This document shows positions 43,303 through 50,231 of a stretch of 64,000 nt of DNA, one piece after another. The notes beneath the pieces were generated by a model. The model was given only the letters and a program-made list of their open reading frames with translations, was not told where the DNA came from and ran no database searches. The stretch is from positions 1 through 64,000 of IMG/VR virus record IMGVR_UViG_3300021087_000857, one strand, 5' to 3'. The stretch's first letter is position 1, and each line of letters starts with the position of its first letter. The position numbers were made by a program, and so were the translations under genes. This stretch comes from a virus.

Positions 43303-43625
43303 TTATCGAAAGAGAAAAATTAGAAGGGCAACTTAGAACAAGTATTATGGAAGTAACTTTTAATAAAATTAACGGTGACAACCGTGTTATGACATGTACA
43401 TTAAATGTATCACATCTTCCACCAGCAACTAAAAAAGATCCAATGACACAAGAAAAGATTCGTAAGATTAACGAAGAAGTTATGAGTGTTTGGGATACAA
43501 ATGCTAAAGGATTTAGAAGTTTTAGAATGGCAAATATCACTGAAGTTAAACGACTAGGAAGTGCGTGTTGGTGTGAAAAAAGTGGAAGTTATCCTACATG
43601 CGATAACACACATAAATCTCTATGA
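43299..43625 (+). CDS. SH3-like barrel protein with C-terminal CDGSH iron-sulfur motif
   Basis: The N-terminal two thirds resembles a phage SH3-barrel/WYL-like domain (MEVTFNKINGDNRVMTCTL near 17-35; VWDTNAKGFRSFRMANI near 64-80). The end has CWCEKSGSYPTCDNTH: C90, C92, C101 and H105, the exact three-Cys-one-His spacing of CDGSH (mitoNEET-type) domains, with Asn in place of the usual Gly. CDGSH domains bind a labile 2Fe-2S cluster and act in redox or cluster transfer. The fusion is unusual. It overlaps the upstream gene by four bases. Confidence 0.7.
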   Translation: MIIEREKLEGQLRTSIMEVTFNKINGDNRVMTCTLNVSHLPPATKKDPMTQEKIRKINEEVMSVWDTNAKGFRSFRMANITEVKRLGSACWCEKSGSYPTCDNTHKSL

Positions 43626-44068
43626 CACAGAAAATTAAAGAAATTATAAAAGACAAGTATTGGATCGTAGAAGGCCAATATGGTAAGATAGGTACTCTGC
43701 GTAAAGTAGAAGAAGGCTATGAGTTCTTTGATCAAAATAATAATAAAAAAGAACTACTAGATAGTATTGAGAGCTTCAAATCCGTTAATACAGCGGAGAT
43801 TAGCGGACCAACACAAGAGTATAAAGGGTTACCAACGAACACGAGTATTTTATACCCTGTTGAGCACGACACAATGCCACTGTTTAAAAAAGCAGAAAAA
43901 GGCAAGACTGTGTTTGTAGCAGGATATTATCTACTCAAGTATGATGGTATGGGATGGCAACATGCGTTCTGTCCTAAGTTAGAAACTGTAGAAAAGTATG
44001 AAACAAGAGGACCATTCTTTACTGAATGGGATATGAATTTAAACTTAAAGAAAGCGAGGCAAGAATGA
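43622..44068 (+). CDS. Hypothetical protein, 148 aa
   Basis: A beta-rich product with repeated short blocks: KYWIVEGQYGKIGTLR near 12-27, KTVFVAGYYLLKYDG near 94-108, and a C-terminal GPFFTEWDMN. No family is recognised. The first start overlaps the CDGSH-type gene by four bases, so the two are coupled. Confidence 0.55.
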   Translation: MTQKIKEIIKDKYWIVEGQYGKIGTLRKVEEGYEFFDQNNNKKELLDSIESFKSVNTAEISGPTQEYKGLPTNTSILYPVEHDTMPLFKKAEKGKTVFVAGYYLLKYDGMGWQHAFCPKLETVEKYETRGPFFTEWDMNLNLKKARQE

Positions 44069-44442
44069 AACTATTATGTACATTAGGAGCATTGGTTCTC
44101 CTATCAACATCGGTAATGGCACAACAGGAACTTAATCCAACACTGCCAACACCATCAACTCCAGAAGTTGAACAAGCACCAGAAGTGTCACCATGGAGAC
44201 AAATTAATAGAGTTATTACATGTAATTCGTTGGGAATTGTTAGAAATATACTAGAAACAAATGGACAAACAATATATGCAACTGGTTATAAGACACCAGA
44301 GTATTTGCCAATGGATCCATTTGATGGGGTTATAATTACTAGAAACGAAATAACGTTAGAATACACCATATTGCTTATTAAATCAGATTTGAATATAGCA
44401 TGTGTATTAGCTGGCGGCAATAGATTTGAATTGGTAGAGTAA
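44065..44442 (+). CDS. Exported protein, 125 aa
   Basis: I start at ATG 44065, behind GAGGCAAGA, overlapping the upstream stop. A signal peptide (MKLLCTLGALVLLSTSVMA-Q) precedes a Pro-rich linker (TLPTPSTPEVEQ), then a globular C-terminal domain with two Cys (VITCNSLG, NIACVLAGG). It is likely periplasmic. No family is recognised. Confidence 0.6.
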   Translation: MKLLCTLGALVLLSTSVMAQQELNPTLPTPSTPEVEQAPEVSPWRQINRVITCNSLGIVRNILETNGQTIYATGYKTPEYLPMDPFDGVIITRNEITLEYTILLIKSDLNIACVLAGGNRFELVE

Positions 44443-45281
44443 TGCAATCTGTTCCTAAAAAGCCTTTTATGATTGTACTAGGAACTAGTCATACTAATGG
44501 TGACTGTGAAGAAGGTGACTTTCATCTATATACTTTACAAAATGGCAAGAAGGTTAACCTAGTACAAAAGACTGCATATCAAAGAGTTGCAGAAGAACTA
44601 GGATTAGAAATAGTTCAACTTGGATTATCTGGGTGTAATAATCTAGATCTATTAGAAGCAACAAATGAACTATTGAGTAGAGGGTTTCTTAATGATAACT
44701 GTAAACTTTTTATACTAGAACCTCGTTGTGTTGATAATACAGTAAAATTACCACAAGAATTTTTTGAAGATTTGCCAAATAAAGAGTGGGTGCTCGAACA
44801 CGAACCAACTAGTATACTAGAAGGATGGGGAGTTAGAAGGGGACATGACAATAAAAACAAACCTCCTGCTATACAACAAATATCAAAGGAAGTTAATGTT
44901 ATAAGTCCTATGGATTATACAGAACTGTATCCAAAAGCCAACACAATGCTAATACAAAAAGCAAGTGAAGTTCATATATTTTCTGCCGGAACGGCAATGC
45001 AACTATACGAACATCTTGTTCAAATTAATGCTATAAAAAATATTGTAATGTCTAATAATATTAACTTTAAATGGCAAACATGGAACATACATGATAATGA
45101 GAAACTCATATGTGACCATATAATAGGACCACACTCAGATTTATTTGATCACTTTATAGGTGAAATAGCACCAAAAGGAACAGATGAAGAATTGTTTTGT
45201 AGTTGCGAACATTACAACGAAAATGGGCATATATATTGGTATAATAATATTATTGAGAGTATAAAATTAAGTATGAAATAA
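44442..45281 (+). CDS. SGNH-like hypothetical protein, 279 aa
   Basis: The N-terminus PFMIVLGTSHTNGDC (residues 8-22) has the strand-turn-Gly-Thr-Ser-His pattern of SGNH/GDSL-like folds, and a later CKLFILEPRCVDN near 87 fits the core strand. A catalytic Ser-His arrangement is not proved. A polysaccharide esterase or acyltransferase would suit the glycan genes, but this is inference. It overlaps the upstream gene by one base. Confidence 0.45.
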   Translation: MQSVPKKPFMIVLGTSHTNGDCEEGDFHLYTLQNGKKVNLVQKTAYQRVAEELGLEIVQLGLSGCNNLDLLEATNELLSRGFLNDNCKLFILEPRCVDNTVKLPQEFFEDLPNKEWVLEHEPTSILEGWGVRRGHDNKNKPPAIQQISKEVNVISPMDYTELYPKANTMLIQKASEVHIFSAGTAMQLYEHLVQINAIKNIVMSNNINFKWQTWNIHDNEKLICDHIIGPHSDLFDHFIGEIAPKGTDEELFCSCEHYNENGHIYWYNNIIESIKLSMK

Positions 45282-45312
45282 ACCATTAACTATAGTTTTT
45301 TTAGGTTATTTG

Positions 45313-45320
45313 TATAAATA
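45313..45320 (+). promoter_or_regulatory. T4-like late promoter, exact TATAAATA
   Basis: An exact match to the T4 late -10 element, 22 bases before the ATG at 45343 with AGGAGAA between. The gap has no -35, as in T4 late promoters, which depend on the sliding clamp and phage sigma factor. Confidence 0.6.
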
Positions 45321-45342
45321 CATGTAACAGGAGAAACATTTA

Positions 45343-45645
45343 ATGGCAAGACCAAAACCTACGATTATACTTGACCAAGTGGATAAAAGTTATAATAGTG
45401 AACAAATATTAAAAGCAGAGGCAATTTTTGCAGTGTATTATGAGAGTAAACCAATTAACTTAAGAACGTTGAATACGTTGGTAAACTATCCAGGACCAAA
45501 GTATAAGAAGGTAAGTTTCTCAAATAGTGGGCATGCATTTAATTTAGCAGATAGGCTTAATAAGAAGTTTAATACTGATTTATTTAGTGTAGTAAAGTTA
45601 ACAGATGGTGAGACAGTCACAAGAAATTCAATCGATTCAGACTAA
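45343..45645 (+). CDS. Hypothetical protein, 100 aa
   Basis: First gene behind an exact TATAAATA motif. The product has a YNSEQILKAEAIFAVYYES N-terminus and a helix with HAFNLADRLNKKF near 66. Small, mixed composition, no recognised family. It overlaps the next gene by 41 bases in another frame. Confidence 0.6.
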   Translation: MARPKPTIILDQVDKSYNSEQILKAEAIFAVYYESKPINLRTLNTLVNYPGPKYKKVSFSNSGHAFNLADRLNKKFNTDLFSVVKLTDGETVTRNSIDSD

Positions 45646-45925
45646 GATAATTAGTCTAATTGAACGTGATCATCTCAAAGTAAAGGAAATATTTAAAAAC
45701 AATCATACTTTACGATTGACAAAGTATGGTAAGAATCTTTTAAGTAAACAGTTTGACGCTTATGAATTTGAATCACCAAAGATGAGTGCAAACAATCTTA
45801 TTCTTCTGTTAAGGAAGATGAAATATCCATATTATGTAGACAAGAGTATTATAGTTTTGTTTACAGAAAAGGATGCATTTTTAACAAAGCTCGCAGGAGC
45901 CCAAGGATGGCTAGATGGCAAATAG
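45605..45925 (+). CDS. Small protein of the DAMLxKLAG family (C)
   Basis: A 106-residue product whose end IIVLFTEKDAFLTKLAGAQGW (quoted in part, near 81-98) fits the C-terminal pattern of the proteins at 15473, 15718 and 53684. The N-terminal half is extra, with a basic NNHTLRLTKYGKNLL segment. The start lies inside the upstream gene, so a later in-frame start is possible. The function is unknown. Confidence 0.55.
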   Translation: MVRQSQEIQSIQTKIISLIERDHLKVKEIFKNNHTLRLTKYGKNLLSKQFDAYEFESPKMSANNLILLLRKMKYPYYVDKSIIVLFTEKDAFLTKLAGAQGWLDGK

Positions 45926-46124
45926 AGAAGATAAAGTAGAAGTACCAGAAACAATAGTAGTACATTGTACAGACAACGATCAAGATGTAGAAGTAACATA
46001 TGTATCACAACACAATGGCATAATAAGAACAGACTTACAAGGAATGCCGTTATATTTTAAACACCACAGAGCAAATATTTATGTAGGCAATATGCTAGGT
46101 AGAGAATTTGTAATGAAACTATGA
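45915..46124 (+). CDS. Hypothetical protein, 69 aa
   Basis: A small beta-strand protein (ETIVVHCTDNDQDVEVTYV near 12-30) starting inside the previous gene and overlapping the Smr gene by four bases. No family is recognised. Confidence 0.55.
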   Translation: MANREDKVEVPETIVVHCTDNDQDVEVTYVSQHNGIIRTDLQGMPLYFKHHRANIYVGNMLGREFVMKL

Positions 46125-46429
46125 ACGAACTAGACTTACATGGATACAAAGTACATGATGCTTGGAAAGAGTTTTCTAAGCACATACAACAATGTTATCT
46201 AGATGAACTAAAAACCACAACAATTATTACCGGACACGGTAAGATTGCAGAAGAAATAATAGCATGGGTTCATGCTAATCAATATTGTAAAACAATACAA
46301 CGAAGTAGAAATACTGGAGCGTTTATTGTTCACATCAAAAAGAACAAAAGCAAAAAGAAAGAAGATACTAAAGCAGAAAAGCCTAAAGTGGATTTATCTC
46401 CGTTGCTAAAAAAGTTCAATAGTCGTTGA
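46121..46429 (+). CDS. Smr-domain protein
   Basis: A single Smr domain: MNELDLHGYKV near 1 (the LDLHG motif), IITGHGKIAEEI near 36 (TGHG), and NTGAFIVHIK near 66. A short lysine-rich tail follows. Stand-alone Smr proteins act as nicking endonucleases on DNA or RNA, or in translation rescue. The product is 102 residues. It ends right at the promoter at 46426. Confidence 0.85.
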   Translation: MNELDLHGYKVHDAWKEFSKHIQQCYLDELKTTTIITGHGKIAEEIIAWVHANQYCKTIQRSRNTGAFIVHIKKNKSKKKEDTKAEKPKVDLSPLLKKFNSR

Positions 46430-46454
46430 CAAAACACATTATTATCATATAATA
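46426..46454 (+). promoter_or_regulatory. Sigma70-type promoter
   Basis: TTGACA (46426-46431) and TATAAT (46448-46453) with a 16-base spacer. TATCATATAATA at 46443-46454 is identical to elements at 31056 and 54043. The -10 lies in an inverted repeat TATTAT-CAT-ATAATA. Confidence 0.8.
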
Positions 46455-46457
46455 TTA

Positions 46458-46465
46458 TATAAATA
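46458..46465 (+). promoter_or_regulatory. T4-like late promoter, exact TATAAATA
   Basis: An exact TATAAATA lies just behind the sigma70-type -10 and 24 bases before the GTG at 46490. The gene would then have both an early-type and a late-type promoter, though the region is AT-rich enough for chance. Confidence 0.4.
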
Positions 46466-46489
46466 TTAATTATAGACGGAGTAGTATTT

Positions 46490-46654
46490 GTGATAAATGT
46501 TGACGCAATTAAAGAAAAGATTTACGGCAAAACTAAGATAGAGTTAGAAAGAGATAAACGATATGAATCTAGGTGGGTTTGGTATCATACATTTCTTGCC
46601 GCAGAAATACTTGTTACTAATATTTTGTTAGTAATTATTATATTTAAACTATAA
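46490..46654 (+). CDS. Small membrane protein with GTG start, 54 aa
   Basis: GTG 46490 follows a GGAG-type site and is the first gene after the promoters at 46426. The product has a charged N-terminal half (KTKIELERDKRYESRW) and a C-terminal membrane helix (about residues 33-53, AAEILVTNILLVIIIF). The family is not recognised. Confidence 0.6.
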   Translation: MINVDAIKEKIYGKTKIELERDKRYESRWVWYHTFLAAEILVTNILLVIIIFKL

Positions 46655-46672
46655 AAAGAGGAACCATATAGA

Positions 46673-47326
46673 ATGCAAGTGAAACTAATATCACATAGTA
46701 CAGCGCCTGCTGACACAGGGCTAGATAACTTACAAGAACTAATTGCCTTTTGTGCCAAAGTAAGTAACCCTAACAATCAAATCAACAAAGAAACCAGTGA
46801 GAAACTAATTAGATATTTAATTAAGCATCAACACTGGAGCCCACTTGAGATGGTAAGTGCATGTTTAGAAATTGAAACAACTCGCGACATTGCACATCAA
46901 ATAGTAAGACATAGAAGTTTTGCTTTTCAAGAGTTTAGTCAACGTTATGCTAACCCAGAAGAAATGGGCGAGCAGTTTGTAACACGCGAATGTCGTTTAC
47001 AAGATACAAAGAACAGGCAAAACAGTATTGATACTGATAATGATTATCTAAAAGAGCGTTGGGAAGATGAACAACTAAAAGTTATTATGCAGGCCGAAAA
47101 AGCATACAATTGGGCTATTAGTAATGGTATTGCTAAAGAACAAGCCCGTGTAGTATTGCCAGAAGGTAACACTAAAACAAGATTATATATGAATGGCACA
47201 ATTCGTAGTTGGGTACATTACATTGAATTACGTGGTGCAAATGGCACACAAAAAGAACATATGGAAATTGCACATGCTTGTGCTAAAGTAATTGCTGAAA
47301 TATTTCCATTAGCAAAAGAACTTTGA
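46673..47326 (+). CDS. thyX: Flavin-dependent thymidylate synthase
   Basis: The ThyX signature RHRSFAFQEFSQR (RHRx7S) is near residues 78-90, and the other family blocks HWSPLEMVSACLEI near 53 and NGTIRSWVHYIELR near 176 are present. The 217-residue enzyme uses FAD, NADPH and methylene-tetrahydrofolate to turn dUMP into dTMP. Together with thymidine kinase (33786) it supplies phage DNA. It overlaps the next gene by four bases. Confidence 0.95.
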   Translation: MQVKLISHSTAPADTGLDNLQELIAFCAKVSNPNNQINKETSEKLIRYLIKHQHWSPLEMVSACLEIETTRDIAHQIVRHRSFAFQEFSQRYANPEEMGEQFVTRECRLQDTKNRQNSIDTDNDYLKERWEDEQLKVIMQAEKAYNWAISNGIAKEQARVVLPEGNTKTRLYMNGTIRSWVHYIELRGANGTQKEHMEIAHACAKVIAEIFPLAKEL

Positions 47327-48042
47327 TGAGAATAAACAAAAAAATAACAGATGATTTAGCAAACTTGATACAAGAGCGTTACGGTATTGATGTTAAAGAT
47401 TATCAATCTTTTTTACAATTACAATATGATATAGACGAAGCAGTTTTGGCTCGTTACTTTGGAGATACTAAAGAATCTGCAGATGCAAAAAAATACTGGA
47501 AACAACATCTAAAGTTTGAAACTCGTAAAACAGGCAGACAACTACTAGATAAGATTAATGCTTTGCAAGAACAAAGTAAAGATCCATTTGAAATACTAGA
47601 TGTTGGTTGTGGAGATAACGGATGGAAAGAGCATTTTGGTGAACAACTACTAGGAATTGATCCATTTAATAAAAATGCTGATGTTCAATTAGGTATAGAA
47701 CAATTTGCAAAAGAACGCCCATTTGTATCATGGGATATTGTATTAGTACTAGGCAGTATTAATTTTGGTGATCAAGCAACAATTGAAGCTCAACTAGTAT
47801 CTGCTGCCGGTCTAGTAAAACCGGGCGGTAAATTGTTCTTACGTGCTAATCCAGGTATCACACATATAAATGAGTATGCAAAATGGGTTGATTTCTTTGA
47901 TTGGACAGAGGAATATATAAAAGATGTTGCTAAACGACTTGGATTTACAGTAAACGAAATAGATTGGGACCACCCACAAAGCGAGTTGGATGTTCCAAAT
48001 GGCAATAGATATTACAGCGAATGGACTAAACATAGTGTTTAA
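47323..48042 (+). CDS. SAM-dependent methyltransferase, paralogue of 5569
   Basis: The motif I LDVGCGDNGWKEHFG is near residue 91 and GIDPFNKNADV near 109. Blocks LGSINFG near 143, RANPG near 175 and AKWVDFFDW near 185 match the 5569 protein in the same order, so the two share ancestry. The acceptor is unknown. It overlaps thyX, with the ATG inside its stop region. It ends before the HtrA leader. Confidence 0.75.
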   Translation: MMRINKKITDDLANLIQERYGIDVKDYQSFLQLQYDIDEAVLARYFGDTKESADAKKYWKQHLKFETRKTGRQLLDKINALQEQSKDPFEILDVGCGDNGWKEHFGEQLLGIDPFNKNADVQLGIEQFAKERPFVSWDIVLVLGSINFGDQATIEAQLVSAAGLVKPGGKLFLRANPGITHINEYAKWVDFFDWTEEYIKDVAKRLGFTVNEIDWDHPQSELDVPNGNRYYSEWTKHSV

Positions 48043-48078
48043 CTAGTGTTTAATAGATTACAAATCGTGGTAAATACA

Positions 48079-48132
48079 TATAGTTTCCTATAGAGTTAAT
48101 CTTAGGATTCTACTTTAAAAGGAAACTATATG
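48079..48132 (+). promoter_or_regulatory. Start-codon-sequestering stem-loop
   Basis: TATAGTTTCC (48079-48088) is the exact complement of GGAAACTATA (48121-48130), which contains part of the ribosome binding site and the A of the ATG at 48130. In RNA the hairpin would hide the start. A temperature or protein switch is possible. Confidence 0.5.
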
Positions 48133-49392
48133 AAAAAGTCTAACCTCATCACGTTCTTCAAGAAACCATTAGTAAGAACAATATCAATAATCACAGTAGC
48201 ATTCGTACTCAGCGTAGTAACAAATTCATATTATAGAGAAATACAAGAAAAGATACATGATGGCATTGGCTATGTGTATGATAAAAATGAAACTGTTGGG
48301 CAAGCAATATATGATGTAAATTCATTTCTATTTAATGGAGATGGATTTGATCAAGAGCGTAGAGCAAAAGAAACAATTTACGGAAACTTTGGTAAAGTAG
48401 TTGTACTAAGTGTATTTGCTCCAGATAATCCAGAACTTAATGGAATGTCAGGACGTGGCACTGGTTTTATAATTGATGTTGACGATACTTCAGCAACAAT
48501 TGTTACAAATCATCACGTAGTAGACTCATATATTAAACAACCAAGCATATTTAAAGTAAATGTACAAACTGCTATGCAAATGTGGTCTTATGAAGCAGAA
48601 GTTATTGGTCACGACATAGTAACTGATATAGCAGTTATTAAAATTTACAAGAAAGAAAATGAAGATTGGGAAGCTATAGAATGGGGCACCAAAGACGACT
48701 ATAACACAGGAACACCTGTTGTTGTAATTGGACACGGTATGAGCATGTCTTGGACAAGTACACAAGGACATGTTGTATACAGAGATAGATTTGGTATGCG
48801 TCCATATAACTTAATGTTACAAGTTGATGCAGTTATTAACCAAGGTAACAGTGGCGGTCCTATATTTAATGACCGTGGACAAGTTATTGGTGTTGCTCAA
48901 AGTATTTACAGTCCGGGTAGATCAATTCCAGGTTGGGACGGTGTAGGAATGGCAGTAAGTGTGGAACAAGTAAAAAGAAGTGTTGACTTTATTCTAAGTC
49001 CACAATACCATGCTAAGGGTTATGTACCATATGCAGAGTTTCCATTTAGTCTTGGATCTTTCTTATTTGAAGAAATAAAGCATATACCAGACGAAGATAG
49101 ACATTATGCTTATTTTGATTATACAAAGAAGAAACCAGATGCAGAACCTAATGTAGGTGAATTAGCAGGACTCAAACAAGGCGATGTTCTAATAGAATTA
49201 AATGGTGAAAAGGTTGTTAACAGTTTTTCAGTATTACGTGAAACACTAAAAGCATTTCCAGGAGATGTTTGGTATGTTACTGTATTAAGAGGTGAAGAAG
49301 AATTAACAATAGAAGTAGCACTAAGTGAAATGGATATACAATCACTTAGAGATATCATTACTCAACGAGAAAAGAATCGTAGCGGCAAATAA
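48130..49392 (+). CDS. Membrane-anchored HtrA/Deg-type serine protease
   Basis: One N-terminal membrane anchor (about residues 14-31). A trypsin-like domain with the full triad: His129 in TNHHVVDS, Asp166 in TDIAVIKI and Ser241 in QGNSGGPIF. A C-terminal PDZ-like domain (AGLKQGDVLIELNGEKV near 339, then FPGDVWYVTVLRGEE). The layout resembles DegS/HtrA-type proteases that sense misfolded envelope proteins. The protease face would be periplasmic. Presence in a phage is unusual; it may protect the envelope during infection or process virion proteins. A stem-loop covers the start. Confidence 0.9.
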   Translation: MKKSNLITFFKKPLVRTISIITVAFVLSVVTNSYYREIQEKIHDGIGYVYDKNETVGQAIYDVNSFLFNGDGFDQERRAKETIYGNFGKVVVLSVFAPDNPELNGMSGRGTGFIIDVDDTSATIVTNHHVVDSYIKQPSIFKVNVQTAMQMWSYEAEVIGHDIVTDIAVIKIYKKENEDWEAIEWGTKDDYNTGTPVVVIGHGMSMSWTSTQGHVVYRDRFGMRPYNLMLQVDAVINQGNSGGPIFNDRGQVIGVAQSIYSPGRSIPGWDGVGMAVSVEQVKRSVDFILSPQYHAKGYVPYAEFPFSLGSFLFEEIKHIPDEDRHYAYFDYTKKKPDAEPNVGELAGLKQGDVLIELNGEKVVNSFSVLRETLKAFPGDVWYVTVLRGEEELTIEVALSEMDIQSLRDIITQREKNRSGK

Positions 49393-49404
49393 CCTTTAAA
49401 CAAG

Positions 49405-49433
49405 TTGACAACATAGTCAACATATCTTATAAT
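49405..49433 (+). promoter_or_regulatory. Sigma70-type promoter with operator-like repeat
   Basis: TTGACA (49405-49410) and TATAAT (49428-49433) are 17 bases apart. GTTGAC (49404-49409) and GTCAAC (49416-49421) form an inverted repeat over the -35. It drives the gene at 49457. Confidence 0.8.
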
Positions 49434-49456
49434 AATATAAACAATAAGGAGTAATT

Positions 49457-49810
49457 ATGAATTGTTTAGCACTATCATTAGCAGTAACAATGCACCTTGG
49501 ACTAGCAGGTGATTATAACTCATTACATCCACATGCAAGATGCGATGTTGATAATACAGTAGCCGGAATTTATTATAATAGTGAAGAAAACATAAGTGGT
49601 TACGTTGGATATCAATTTCAAATGCCACATGATATAGAGATTGAACTAGGTTGGGTTACAGGATATAATATGGATAACAAGTATAATATATCCCCTATGT
49701 TTAGAATAGTCAAAGATAATTGGTTTATTACACCAGCATATGAGTCAGGACCTGATGAAAAATGGGGTGTAGCCATTGGTTTTGAAATACCTATTTACAA
49801 AAATAATTAA
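49457..49810 (+). CDS. Beta-barrel-like envelope protein, 117 aa
   Basis: The product opens with a hydrophobic stretch (MNCLALSLAVTMHLGLAG) and continues as alternating aromatic and polar strands (AGIYYNSEENISGYVGYQF; WGVAIGFEIPI at the end), as in small outer-membrane barrels. No clear signal cleavage site is seen. The family is not recognised. It has its own promoter and is followed by a terminator. Confidence 0.6.
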   Translation: MNCLALSLAVTMHLGLAGDYNSLHPHARCDVDNTVAGIYYNSEENISGYVGYQFQMPHDIEIELGWVTGYNMDNKYNISPMFRIVKDNWFITPAYESGPDEKWGVAIGFEIPIYKNN

Positions 49811-49818
49811 ATTAAGTT

Positions 49819-49847
49819 AAAAACCCTTGTAAAATAAGGGTTTTTTT
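49819..49847 (+). terminator. Rho-independent terminator
   Basis: AAAAACCCTT pairs with AAGGGTTTTT around a seven-base loop and ends in a T tract. It closes the single-gene unit 49457-49810. Confidence 0.9.
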
Positions 49848-49870
49848 ATGGCTTTTTTACCTATAAAAGG

Positions 49871-49899
49871 TTGACAGGTAAGACGTCTTACTGTATACT
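49871..49899 (+). promoter_or_regulatory. Sigma70-type promoter with 14-base palindrome
   Basis: TTGACA (49871-49876) and TATACT (49894-49899) are 17 bases apart. The spacer holds GTAAGACGTCTTAC (49878-49891), a perfect 14-base palindrome that would act as an operator. Confidence 0.8.
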
Positions 49900-49931
49900 G
49901 TAAGTATAGTTAATAAAAAAGGAGACGCAAA

Positions 49932-50135
49932 ATGAATACATTTTTAAACATATTAGGCGGAATTTTGTTATTTGGTGGGCTTATGGCTATAGCTGGTTCA
50001 GGTAACGATTGTGACGGTAAGTGTATGGAAACTGCAAATACCTTGGGTGAAATGCTAGTAGTAGCATTTTTTGGATTAATAGCAATGGGAGTAGGTGGTT
50101 ACTTATTTGCCATAGCAAACGGAAAGGGTAATTAA
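49932..50135 (+). CDS. Small two-helix membrane protein, 67 aa
   Basis: Two membrane helices (about residues 4-22 and 40-61) are separated by a loop with two Cys (GNDCDGKCMET). It lies alone between two promoters, behind AGGAGACG. No family is recognised. Confidence 0.65.
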   Translation: MNTFLNILGGILLFGGLMAIAGSGNDCDGKCMETANTLGEMLVVAFFGLIAMGVGGYLFAIANGKGN

Positions 50136-50138
50136 ATA

Positions 50139-50167
50139 TTGACTATTATACAGAGTTGTATTATAAT
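50139..50167 (+). promoter_or_regulatory. Sigma70-type promoter with hairpin operator
   Basis: TTGACT (50139-50144) and TATAAT (50162-50167), spacer 17. An imperfect inverted repeat (50143-50169) spans the whole spacer and -10, with TACAGAGTTGTATT identical to the stem-loop at 6280. Confidence 0.75.
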
Positions 50168-50231
50168 AGTAATATAAGTTATGCCAAAGAAGAAACAAAT
50201 TTTATCACCATTAGAAGAAGGAAGTGAAAAT

